Origin: JAHJDO01 sp964437505
Lineage (GTDB): Bacteria > JAHJDO01
Assembly (NCBI GenBank): GCA_964437505.1
Contig: CAYTGU010000005.1
Coordinates: 1-64,000 of the forward strand
Direction of reading: 5' to 3'
Length of the DNA stretch: 64,000 bases
Shown piece by piece: positions 7,325-14,560 of this stretch; positions within the stretch are counted from its first letter, which is position 1; each line of letters opens with the position of its first letter. Both the position numbers and the translations under genes were made by a program. Below the pieces are notes generated by a model, which saw nothing but the letters and a program-made list of their open reading frames with translations, was not told where the DNA came from and ran no database searches.

Positions 7325-9145
7325 ATGGAAATTCGAAATATTGCTATTATCGCTCATGTTGATCATGGAAAAACAACTTTAGTAGATTTTTTACTGAAGG
7401 CAGGAGGGGCATTCAGCTCTCACGAAACAATTGGTGAGCGTGTGATGGACAGTAATGATCAGGAAAGGGAGCGTGGAATTACGATTTATGCCAAAAACGC
7501 AGCAATCCGTTATAAGGGTACAAAGATTAACATTGTGGACACACCAGGTCATGCGGATTTTGGTTCAGAGGTAGAGCGTGTTTTGCGAACAGTGGATGCA
7601 ACCGTTCTTCTGGTTGATGCCTGTGAGGGCCCTATGCCACAGACTAAGTTTGTTCTTTCTAAGTCATTAGCTCTTAGTTTGCCTGTTCTTGTTGTGATCA
7701 ATAAAATCGATAGGCCTTCTGCAAGGCCGGATAAGGTGGTTGATCTAACCTTTGATTTATTTGCCAGTCTTGGGGCGTCTGATAAACAAATGGATTTTCC
7801 TTATATCTATACAATTGCTCGTGAGGGAATTGCGATTCGAAATTTAGAAGATGAACGTAAAGATATCATTCCTCTTCTGGATTTTATTTTGGAGAATGTC
7901 CCAGCTGCGAAGTCAGATACCAAAAAAGATTTTAGAATGCAGCCAGCCACCTTGGCTTATGATAACTTTTTAGGCAGAATGGCGGTTGGTCGTGTTTATG
8001 AGGGGAAGGTTACATCAGGGCAAACTGTGACTGTGCTAAATTCTGATGGCGAAAGTCGTTCCGCACGATTAACCAAGCTTTTTACATTTCAGGGGCTGAA
8101 GAAAGTTGAGGTTTCAAAAGTAGAAGCGGGGGATATTGTTGCTATCGCAGGTATTTCAGATATTTATGTAGGCGAAACTATCACAGATAATCCTGATGTT
8201 GAGCCGCTTCCTGCTATTAGGGTTGATCCACCTGCGCTTGCAATGGATTTTATGGTTAATACTTCTCCTTTTGCAGGGCGGGAGGGAAGCATATTAACAA
8301 GCCGCAATATTCGGGAACGTCTTTTAAAAGAACTGGAGACCAATGTTGGATTGTCTGTTGAAATGACTAATAATACGGATACGTTTAAGGTTTATGGTCG
8401 TGGAGAAATGCACCTTTCTGTTGTAATTGAAAATATGCGTCGGGAAGGTTTTGAACTTCAGGTTTCTCAACCGCAGGTGGTTTTGCAGGAAATTGACGGT
8501 GTTTCTTCTGAGCCGATTGAGTCGGTGGTAGTAAATGTACCAAAAAATATGGCTGGAAAAATCATTGAGATATTGTCCTCTCGAAAAGGGATAATGAAAA
8601 ACATATCTAATGAAAATGGTAATACGATCATGGAATTTGAAATTACGACACGAGGACTGCTCGGCTTTCGTTCAACCTTTGTCACTTTAACAAAAGGGGA
8701 GGGGACTTTATACCATTCTTTTAGCCATTTTGCTCCTCATTGCGGAAAGATTGAAAAGCGTACTGTTGGATCATTAATTTCTGGTATGACCGGGACAGCA
8801 ACTGCTTATGCATTATGGAACCTTCAGGAGCGTGGTCCTATCTTTATCCATCCGGTAACGGAGGTGTACGAAGGTATGATTATTGGAGAGCATAATCAGG
8901 GGACTGATTTGACGGTCAATCCCATTAAGGGTAAAAACCTTACTAATATTCGCTCTGCCGGTGCTGATGATGCAATTAACCTGACTCCACCAGTGGAAGT
9001 TGTGCTTGAAAAAGCTCTTGAATATATTGCTAATGATGAATATGTGGAGATAACCCCTAAGAATATTCGCTTGCGTAAAAAGCATTTAACAGAGAATGAC
9101 AGAAGACGTCACAAAAGAGCATCCTCATCTCTCCACTCTCTCTAA
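7325..9145 (+). CDS. typA: Ribosome-associated GTPase TypA/BipA
   Basis: About 606 residues from the ATG at 7325. Translational GTPase: P-loop AHVDHGKTT, switch ERERGIT, G3 DTPGHADFG, G4 NKID, then domains II, III, V and the BipA-specific C-terminal domain (EGMIIGEHN, ENDRRRHKRA). It acts on the 50S subunit in stress and low-temperature ribosome assembly. The frame is open upstream to a TTG at 7304, but family alignment and the repeat/-10 box favour ATG 7325. No Shine-Dalgarno is visible and the -10 ends 10 nt before the ATG, suggesting a nearly leaderless mRNA. Arg codons are mostly CGN, unlike the AGA/AGG-rich genes around, hinting at transfer. Its end overlaps the convergent budA-like gene by 21 nt. 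Confidence 0.95.
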   Translation: MEIRNIAIIAHVDHGKTTLVDFLLKAGGAFSSHETIGERVMDSNDQERERGITIYAKNAAIRYKGTKINIVDTPGHADFGSEVERVLRTVDATVLLVDACEGPMPQTKFVLSKSLALSLPVLVVINKIDRPSARPDKVVDLTFDLFASLGASDKQMDFPYIYTIAREGIAIRNLEDERKDIIPLLDFILENVPAAKSDTKKDFRMQPATLAYDNFLGRMAVGRVYEGKVTSGQTVTVLNSDGESRSARLTKLFTFQGLKKVEVSKVEAGDIVAIAGISDIYVGETITDNPDVEPLPAIRVDPPALAMDFMVNTSPFAGREGSILTSRNIRERLLKELETNVGLSVEMTNNTDTFKVYGRGEMHLSVVIENMRREGFELQVSQPQVVLQEIDGVSSEPIESVVVNVPKNMAGKIIEILSSRKGIMKNISNENGNTIMEFEITTRGLLGFRSTFVTLTKGEGTLYHSFSHFAPHCGKIEKRTVGSLISGMTGTATAYALWNLQERGPIFIHPVTEVYEGMIIGEHNQGTDLTVNPIKGKNLTNIRSAGADDAINLTPPVEVVLEKALEYIANDEYVEITPKNIRLRKKHLTENDRRRHKRASSSLHSL

Positions 9146-9904
9146 TTCTTTTTGTTTCTTTCGGGTTAAATCCGTCTTATAAAACTCGTCACTTTTCAGC
9201 AGTGCCATATAAAACTCAGAAGTATAATCTATATCAACCCTTGCGTTTTGCAGATGGCACTCAAGTAAGTGTCCTCCTGCCTTTCTATCTTCGGTAATAA
9301 AATGGAGATGATAGCCCGGAACATTTACCCCTTCCACATAACCTGGGCACCAAAAACCCGCTATAGTACCTTTTACATTATGGAACTCAAATATTGATTG
9401 GTTTTTTACCACTTCAACAAGCAGAGGATATGGTTTGCTTTGCCCGGGGACACTTCTGGTCTTGACATACTTAAAAACACCCTCTATTTTAATTGCATAA
9501 AAAATATTTTTCGTGGGCAATAATTTGTCTAAACATTTTTTTAATTGATCATAATTCTCTATCTTCTCTAACAATGCTGATTTATCAGATTCAAAGAAAG
9601 TTACCGTAGCAAATGATGTCTTCATTGAATCATCAACAAGATAGGCTATTCCATCTGTTTTTATCTGATAGAATTTACCTTCCAATCCAATCATTTCCCC
9701 ATCAAGGCCGTTAAAAGTACCGATTCCAAAGTCACCATGTCTCTTCAACTTTCCATATGTTGTCTCTCCGTCGTAGACCCCTTCTAAAAGAGCACCAATC
9801 GTTGATATTTGAAACAGAACATCCTTGTTTTTCTGACAATGCAAACATCCGGTCGTAGTTACGACCAAAAATACTGCCATCAATAAATAACGAATAACTC
9901 TCAT
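9125..9904 (-). CDS. budA: Alpha-acetolactate decarboxylase, predicted lipoprotein
   Basis: 259 residues. The body matches alpha-acetolactate decarboxylase (AlsD/BudA): GDFGIGTFNGLDGEM early, and FWCPGYVEGVNVPGYHLHFITEDRKAGGH split over the zinc site, with His ligands in YHLHF and GGH. The enzyme converts acetolactate to acetoin. The N-terminus MRVIRYLLMAVFLVVTTTGC is a signal peptide ending in a lipobox-like TTGC (Cys20), so the protein is probably exported and lipid-anchored; the -3 Thr is not ideal. No acetolactate synthase or acetoin reductase is nearby. It overlaps the DUF167 gene by 4 nt, so the two are co-transcribed. Confidence 0.85.
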   Translation of the reverse strand: MRVIRYLLMAVFLVVTTTGCLHCQKNKDVLFQISTIGALLEGVYDGETTYGKLKRHGDFGIGTFNGLDGEMIGLEGKFYQIKTDGIAYLVDDSMKTSFATVTFFESDKSALLEKIENYDQLKKCLDKLLPTKNIFYAIKIEGVFKYVKTRSVPGQSKPYPLLVEVVKNQSIFEFHNVKGTIAGFWCPGYVEGVNVPGYHLHFITEDRKAGGHLLECHLQNARVDIDYTSEFYMALLKSDEFYKTDLTRKKQKELERVER

Positions 9905-10131
9905 TGTTTTTCCCTCCTAATTTCAACAACCTTTTCTCTTGATTTTGCGCCCTTGATTATTCTAACATCATTTTTCTTTATTCCAAAATATTTTGCTAAA
10001 ACTTTAACCAATGCCTTATTTGCCTTATCGTCTACAGCCGGAGCGCTTACATGCACTTTAAGCTTCCCCTCTTCTTCTGAAACATTATTTTTCTTCGCGT
10101 TTGGAATTACTCTTACATTTATCAGTTTCAT
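9901..10131 (-). CDS. DUF167/UPF0235 (YggU family) protein
   Basis: 76 residues. Contains the family pattern KVHVSAPAVDDKANKALVKVLAKYFGI and a closing IIKGAKSREKVVEI, typical of the small alpha/beta YggU proteins of unknown function. Start at 10131 is followed by MKLINVR, whose coding DNA is repeated exactly at the start of the upstream RAYT gene. It overlaps the budA-like gene (ATGA). A 14-bp imperfect palindrome lies just upstream at 10155-10192. Confidence 0.85.
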   Translation of the reverse strand: MKLINVRVIPNAKKNNVSEEEGKLKVHVSAPAVDDKANKALVKVLAKYFGIKKNDVRIIKGAKSREKVVEIRREKQ

Positions 10132-10133
10132 TT
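10111..10133 (-). repeat. 23-bp direct repeat, copy at DUF167 start
   Basis: Identical to 10774-10796. On the - strand it covers the ATG and first seven codons of the DUF167 gene (MKLINVR). The second copy does the same for the RAYT transposase, so one start region has been duplicated. Confidence 0.8.
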
Positions 10134-10154
10134 TAAAATGCCCCCACTTTGGTT

Positions 10155-10192
10155 AACCTATGTTAACCATATGTATGCTGGTTAACATGGTT
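10155..10192. repeat. Imperfect inverted repeat between DUF167 and RAYT genes
   Basis: Arms 10155-10169 and 10179-10192 share ATGTTAACCA / TGGTTAACAT plus a further AACC / GGTT after a 1-nt bulge; 9-nt loop. There is no T run, so it is not a classical terminator. It lies 9 nt beyond the RAYT stop and could be an element end or regulatory hairpin. Confidence 0.55.
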
Positions 10193-10200
10193 TATTATCC

Positions 10201-10794
10201 TCATTTATAATAATCGTCTTCTGCCCATTTTTGAGGATTATAGAAAATATAATTTCTCATATTTTCTAATTCTTTTTCATTTCTGATTATGTGATCATAA
10301 AATCTTGGTTGCCATTTAAAAGAGATATTGTTATTTGTCGCATATTTTGTGACACCAATTTTAAAACCACGAATTATTGATGCAATGTTTTTGGATTGAC
10401 GACCAAATTTTGCGCATGGTGAAGACGGCATTTGTAGAGACGCAAGATTTTGCGTCTCTACGATTGTGGCATCCTCAAAGGTTGCGTTGTCAATTATCAC
10501 AATCCCATGCACATGATTCGGCATAATAACGAATTCATCCAATCGCACAAATGGGAAATGATTTGGAATTTCCTGCCAATATTTATATGCCATATTGCCA
10601 ATTTTGGATAAAATCATTTCGTCATTAATAATATTGCCAAAATAATGAATACGGTCTTTTGTGCAAATCGTAATATAATAATACCCATTGGCCGAATAAT
10701 CCCAATTCTTGAGACGGGCTGATTCAACACGATATCTATTTTTATACAAATTGTTTTCGCTAAAACGTTCTCTTCTTACATTTATCAGTTTCAT
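10201..10794 (-). mobile_element. REP-associated tyrosine transposase (RAYT, IS200/Y1_Tnp superfamily)
   Basis: 197 residues. HUH-type signature MPNHVHGIVII, upstream YYYITICTKDR, and the C-terminal FKWQPRFYDHIIRNEKELENMRNYIFYNP segment with the Tyr-containing helix identify the RAYT clade. These enzymes process REP palindromes. A 28-bp palindrome of that kind (10434-10461) lies in frame inside this gene, coding for VETQNLASLQ in the variable loop, and a perfect copy lies at 14495. The first 7 residues (MKLINVR) are encoded by DNA copied from the DUF167 start; homologues usually begin close to the NLYKNRYRVESARLKNWDY part, so the leading 14 residues look acquired. No disrupting stop is seen, so it may be active. 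Confidence 0.85.
10434..10461. repeat. REP palindrome, copy 1 (inside RAYT gene)
   Basis: 28 bp, arms GTAGAGACGCAAGA / TTTTGCGTCTCTAC, palindromic except for one position. Matches the perfect palindrome at 14495-14522 in 27 of 28 bases. Confidence 0.85.
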
Positions 10795-10796
10795 TT
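10774..10796 (-). repeat. 23-bp direct repeat, copy at RAYT start
   Basis: Exact copy of 10111-10133; supplies the start codon and first codons of the RAYT reading frame. See the DUF167 copy. Confidence 0.8.
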
Positions 10797-10822
10797 AGTT
10801 CTTTCTGTGAAACTCTGGTTAT

Positions 10823-11584
10823 CTAATATTTTGCGTGAATTATATCTCTATTTTTTACTCCCAAAATATCTCTTATAACTTGATTTGCTAAGTTTTGAAA
10901 TATACGATTAGCAATATGTCCTAATGTAAAATCAGCTAGCTTATCAGGAATCCAATACTGATGAGCAACAGCATGATGTCCAACGTCTTCAGAAAAATAC
11001 TCCTTTGGGCTTTTTGAATTATTGAGGTTTAATAAATGTTTTTGTTCGTTTCTGGCCGCTTGATCAAAATTATCGAAAATCCATTTTTTGCGTTTTTTCT
11101 TCTCTGGAAAAGCAACTTCAATTACTTTGAAAAATGAATTAGTTTTATGAAAAGCTGAATTTGCTGAAAAAGCTTCTCTATAATAGGCTAAGGCTTTCCA
11201 TGCTTTATCATTCAGGACAACAGGTAGTGAAAAAACTGAACAAAGATGATTGCGCATAAATCTGGCTTTTGAACACACTGTCGGCTTACGTATTTTAATA
11301 TATTCTTTAATATCGGAGTAACTACATCCGCAACCACCGTGTAAATCAGAAAATATAGGGAGTTCTAAAGTCCAACACAAACCGCTTAAAACTCGACTCA
11401 TACTTTGAAAGGCTCTATCTTCATCATCTTGGGTACTAGTAGAACAAGTTCTGAGTATAGATGCTAATTTTTTCGATTGTTGAATATATCTAAAAGGTCT
11501 GCTTTCAAATTCAAAATCAATTCTTCTCCATGGAAATTGGACTGAGGTTTGTACAGTCCAGTCAATAAGTGCTGCCGATTTCAT
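10823..11584 (-). CDS. Hypothetical protein with HEPN-like/MauJ-like C-terminal region
   Basis: 253 residues, not firmly recognised. The second half (AWKALAYYREAFSANSAFHK, then NSFFKVIEVAF, then EDVGHHAVAHQY) resembles the helical C-terminus of proteins annotated as MauJ-like, which belong near the HEPN superfamily. ARNEQKHLL gives an R-x4-H pattern like the HEPN RNase motif, and HHAVAH is a second His-rich helix. N-terminal part has a Cys cluster (HGGCGCSY). Context between a RAYT element and an AbiE system suggests an accessory or defence role; this is inference. Codes alone on the - strand with short gaps to neighbours. Confidence 0.45.
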   Translation of the reverse strand: MKSAALIDWTVQTSVQFPWRRIDFEFESRPFRYIQQSKKLASILRTCSTSTQDDEDRAFQSMSRVLSGLCWTLELPIFSDLHGGCGCSYSDIKEYIKIRKPTVCSKARFMRNHLCSVFSLPVVLNDKAWKALAYYREAFSANSAFHKTNSFFKVIEVAFPEKKKRKKWIFDNFDQAARNEQKHLLNLNNSKSPKEYFSEDVGHHAVAHQYWIPDKLADFTLGHIANRIFQNLANQVIRDILGVKNRDIIHAKY

Positions 11585-11612
11585 ATTTGTTTGTTTTTAT
11601 ACGACACAAAAA

Positions 11613-12185
11613 TCACAATCTTGGCAATATAACAAGGACAGCAAAAAGCAGCAATGATATCCCATAAATAAAAAGGACATACTTAGGCATCAATAGAGTT
11701 AGTCCTTTTTCTTTTCTTTGTTTTGGTGATAGTTTCAGGCTGTATATACAGAAGAAAATAACAGGGATTATACCAAATATTGCAATTGTGAAAACTATCT
11801 CTATGAGAAATAGCATCCATGCAGGCCACAATGGGCGTTTAAGCGCTATTTCCTTTATGCCGAATAATGCTGAATAGATTCCATAACCTATTGTGCCCCC
11901 AAATAACCATTTACCAATAAAGTAATAATCTCTTTTTTTAATTACTTGTTTTAACTTCTTATCTCCAAATATATCTTCATCTCTCTCTCGTAATTCCTTT
12001 GTTTGAATTTGAGAGTTTTTAACCTGTTGCAAAATTTCACTTGATGGATGATTTAGTCCTCTTTCATTCAAAATTAGTTTGGCAACCTCAATAGCTTCAC
12101 TTGTATAATCGGAACTTTCAAAATATACCATAATCAAGAGTTCATTATCGCTAAGTTTTGAGTACTGTGGTTTTAATTTATTCAT
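11613..12185 (-). CDS. Hypothetical membrane protein, three to four TM helices
   Basis: 190 residues. The N-terminal 90 residues are soluble and charged, opening with LSDNELLIMVYFESSDYTSEAIEVAKLILNERGL-like helices (a pattern of repeated short helices common in uncharacterised membrane proteins). Hydrophobic spans lie near residues 90-110, 120-150 and 165-188. No catalytic motif is seen. It lies between the HEPN-like gene and the AbiE pair on the same strand. Function unknown. Confidence 0.55.
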   Translation of the reverse strand: MNKLKPQYSKLSDNELLIMVYFESSDYTSEAIEVAKLILNERGLNHPSSEILQQVKNSQIQTKELRERDEDIFGDKKLKQVIKKRDYYFIGKWLFGGTIGYGIYSALFGIKEIALKRPLWPAWMLFLIEIVFTIAIFGIIPVIFFCIYSLKLSPKQRKEKGLTLLMPKYVLFIYGISLLLFAVLVILPRL

Positions 12186-12233
12186 TATTTCCCCTATTTA
12201 TATTTTATTCCATAGTCTAATGTTATCAATGTG

Positions 12234-12258
12234 TTCGCTAAAATGTTCCTGCATATTA
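12234..12258 (+). repeat. Direct repeat flanking AbiE, left copy
   Basis: Begins TTCGCTAAAATGTTC and ends CTGCATATTA; matches 14441-14470 with two substitutions and a 5-nt TTTTC insertion in the right copy. It overlaps the end of the toxin gene, so the AbiE pair lies between the two copies. A related 15-mer, TTCGCTAAAACGTTC, occurs at 10756-10770 inside the RAYT start. Confidence 0.65.
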
Positions 12259-13446
12259 TAGTTCTATTTCCCACTTTGGTATAAAGGTTTTGTTTGATAT
12301 AGATGCGGAATCTATTTCACTAGTTATGAAACTTTTATGCTTATTTGATGGCATTCCATTCTTCTCGATTTCCTGAACATGTAATATTTTATTTCCCGTT
12401 GCTGGATAGCGCAATGAGTATGGTTCTACTAATCGCATTGAACCATGATATGAGACTAGAGCACATAGCTTGTTTTGGGCGGCATGGCGTATCTGATCCA
12501 TTACTGATGGTCCAGTTCGCCAATTAACAGTTGGGAAAAATGTACGTGGTACTACCTGACCAATTGCTTGAGGCATAGGCTGTAAATTTGGTTTGGCATT
12601 TTCTGGCTCTAGCCACCATGTAATCGCGTCTTCCAAGTCATCGAGAAATGTTTCCATTGGTGGAAGATCGCTTATTTGATGAGCTAGCTGATGCTCCCAG
12701 TTAGCTCTTAACATATCTCGATCAATCGCACTCATTATTTGTTGCACGGTTGGAGTTGAAAGTTCTTTAAAATCGAATTTGGCATTGGCGATATCTTTTG
12801 TGAGCTGTGGTTTAATCTCTTTTCTAAAATTACGACTGATATTCACAACATCATAAACGTCACGTGCCCTTCCATTTCTTTCAAAAAGAGCACGTGCTTT
12901 TTCAGCAAGAAGCTCATTTATAGAGTAACAAAGAATTTGAGGATTTGGGTTAAATTCATCTGAAAAACTATGGTGCAAATTACGAAGCTCGGAATTATCT
13001 ACTATTAATTCATCTTGAGTAAGATCAAATTTTACCCTAGGAAGCGACTTTGTTGGACCGCCGATAGGGCCATTGAAAGAAATTTTTGCTTGGAATGATA
13101 TATTTCCACGAGGGTTTTTGTATTCTTCGATTTTCCAGTCTTGCCGAGGGAAGGTTAGTCCTGAATTGTTCTCGATCCAAGTGGTTATTTCCTCAAGATA
13201 TGTCTTAATTAGGTTGCTACTGATTGGTTGATCAGATGGAATTGTGAAATCAATATCTTCAGAGAATCTATAAGTTTCAAAATAGCACTTTTTTAAACAG
13301 GTACCACCTTTAAACATCCATTGTGAAAGATATGGATGTTTTGATAATGCTCTGAGAATCCAGCCAATTACGTAATCTTTTTGAATAGTTGTCGGTTGGA
13401 GCGAATAGTGCTTTGCAAGTTCTAATATTTCAGCTTTTAGTATCAT
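12256..13446 (-). CDS. AbiEii/AbiGii-type nucleotidyltransferase toxin with WYL-like C-terminal domain
   Basis: 396 residues. Residues 1-270 are the AbiEii fold: FKGGTCLKK, the metal-binding RFSEDIDFT (D-x-D), and the later EKARALFERNGRARDVYDV helix with conserved Arg-Asp. The toxin is thought to be a nucleotidyltransferase acting on tRNA or similar targets (type IV toxin-antitoxin, phage abortive infection). Residues about 310-396 (IRHAAQNKLCALVSYHG, LVEPYSLRY, SFITSEIDSA, FIPKWEIEL) look like a WYL-type ligand-binding domain, unusual as a tail on the toxin. It follows the antitoxin gene by 6 nt. Confidence 0.8.
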   Translation of the reverse strand: MILKAEILELAKHYSLQPTTIQKDYVIGWILRALSKHPYLSQWMFKGGTCLKKCYFETYRFSEDIDFTIPSDQPISSNLIKTYLEEITTWIENNSGLTFPRQDWKIEEYKNPRGNISFQAKISFNGPIGGPTKSLPRVKFDLTQDELIVDNSELRNLHHSFSDEFNPNPQILCYSINELLAEKARALFERNGRARDVYDVVNISRNFRKEIKPQLTKDIANAKFDFKELSTPTVQQIMSAIDRDMLRANWEHQLAHQISDLPPMETFLDDLEDAITWWLEPENAKPNLQPMPQAIGQVVPRTFFPTVNWRTGPSVMDQIRHAAQNKLCALVSYHGSMRLVEPYSLRYPATGNKILHVQEIEKNGMPSNKHKSFITSEIDSASISNKTFIPKWEIEL

Positions 13447-13452
13447 TATAAT

Positions 13453-14259
13453 TTATATTGGTAAATTAATTCGTAAATTCCACTTGCTAATTATATTTCC
13501 TGATTTTGGACCATCAGGATCAAGATAGGAGATGCCTTTTGATATGTGGTCTTGGCAAGTATGAAGCCACTTTTCAGATACAGGAGCGTTTAATTTTTCT
13601 GCAAGAAAGCCAAGACGTTTGAACACTGAGCCGCGCTTATATCGCAAAGCATAATCCAATAATAAATCTGGATCACGCATATCGGAATGCCAATATTGAC
13701 TGACAATATCTATCATATGACGACCACCTCCTCCAAAGCGTGGTAAATCTAAAATATCGATTAATGTTCGGCTAGGATCAGCAATTTTAACAGCATTGCT
13801 CCCAAACCACACTTTTTTTGCACCAAAAAATTGTTCTTTTCCTAATGTTCTAGTGCGAAATTTAATATTACCTATTACTTGATTGCTTTCTCGTTGAGGT
13901 GACGATGTAGCAACAGAAACACTATTGAATATTTGTTCGGTCAGATCCCAATGTTCTGCAGCTGACCATCCGGATATGAATGCTGGTCGAAAAAGCTCCA
14001 TAGCCAACGGCCATACATTTTCAATAACAGGGGTTGCTGTTGTTGATGATAGTGGAACAATTGTATATACGCCGTGTTTTAATCGTTGGAGCCAGCCCTT
14101 TTGGGCTAACCGGCTTAAGATTTGATTAGCAGTTGCTCGCCTACAAGGATGCAATTTAATCAAATCGTCTGCATTAATAGTATCTTGTTCTAATGCAGAA
14201 AAATGACTGATTATTTTTCGCTCTTGTGCACTTAAGCCAGCAAATTCTCGTTTTTTCAT
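13453..14259 (-). CDS. AbiEi-family antitoxin/transcriptional regulator
   Basis: 268 residues. N-terminal winged-helix region (ATANQILSRLAQKGWLQRLKHGVYTI) followed by the AbiEi antitoxin body (ISGWSAAEHW, VKIADPSRTLIDILDLPR). AbiEi proteins neutralise the AbiEii toxin and repress their own promoter through inverted repeats. First gene of the two-gene operon; start ATG at 14259. The upstream 100 bp is AT-rich and holds an 11-bp inverted repeat (14345-14373) that would suit autoregulation. Confidence 0.85.
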   Translation of the reverse strand: MKKREFAGLSAQERKIISHFSALEQDTINADDLIKLHPCRRATANQILSRLAQKGWLQRLKHGVYTIVPLSSTTATPVIENVWPLAMELFRPAFISGWSAAEHWDLTEQIFNSVSVATSSPQRESNQVIGNIKFRTRTLGKEQFFGAKKVWFGSNAVKIADPSRTLIDILDLPRFGGGGRHMIDIVSQYWHSDMRDPDLLLDYALRYKRGSVFKRLGFLAEKLNAPVSEKWLHTCQDHISKGISYLDPDGPKSGNIISKWNLRINLPI

Positions 14260-14344
14260 ATATTATTATTGTAATAAATGCTAGATATTGTCTTTTTTAG
14301 CACTTGCAATATATCATATATCAAATTTAGTTACAATATAAATT

Positions 14345-14373
14345 CAAATAATTACGTTTATTGTAATTATTTG
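14345..14373. promoter_or_regulatory. Inverted repeat, candidate AbiEi operator
   Basis: Perfect 11-bp arms CAAATAATTAC (14345-14355) and GTAATTATTTG (14363-14373) with a 7-nt spacer, 86 bp upstream of the antitoxin start. AbiEi-type antitoxins autoregulate via inverted repeats; binding here is inference. Confidence 0.5.
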
Positions 14374-14440
14374 CAACTATAATGTCTATAATAAAAATGG
14401 GTCTTTTAATTTTCTATAACTTCTTTCTATACGAAACCGT

Positions 14441-14470
14441 TTCACTAAAATATTCTTTTCCTGCATATTA
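14441..14470 (+). repeat. Direct repeat flanking AbiE, right copy
   Basis: Starts TTCACTAAAATATTC and ends CTGCATATTA. Pairs with 12234-12258 across the AbiE operon. Confidence 0.65.
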
Positions 14471-14494
14471 CAAAAGCATTTTACCACCTATTTT

Positions 14495-14522
14495 GTAGAG
14501 ACGCAAAATTTTGCGTCTCTAC
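14495..14522. repeat. REP palindrome, copy 2 (perfect)
   Basis: Perfect palindrome with 14-bp arms GTAGAGACGCAAAA / TTTTGCGTCTCTAC, 39 nt before the priA ATG. Same element as inside the RAYT gene at 10434. Confidence 0.9.
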
Positions 14523-14531
14523 GCTTTATAA

Positions 14532-14557
14532 TATAGCAAAATTGGGTTATCATACAA
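14532..14557 (+). repeat. 26-bp direct repeat, copy 2 (also priA promoter)
   Basis: Matches 7293-7318 at 25 of 26 bases. TATCAT at 14548-14553 with TTTATA 17 nt upstream is a plausible promoter; only 7 nt separate the -10 box from the priA ATG. Confidence 0.75.
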
Positions 14558-14560
14558 CAA

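Larger units (their letters stand above)
14260..14560. promoter_or_regulatory. Intergenic region abiEi-priA: promoters, inverted repeat, REP and direct repeats
   Basis: 301 bp without a gene. From left to right: AT-rich DNA with repeated ATTGTAAT boxes (around 14268 and 14361), likely the antitoxin promoter/operator; an 11-bp inverted repeat at 14345-14373; the right AbiE-flanking repeat at 14441-14470; a perfect 28-bp REP palindrome at 14495-14522; TTTATAAT at 14525-14532; and the 26-bp repeat 14532-14557 whose TATCAT is 7 nt before the priA ATG. Confidence 0.6.
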
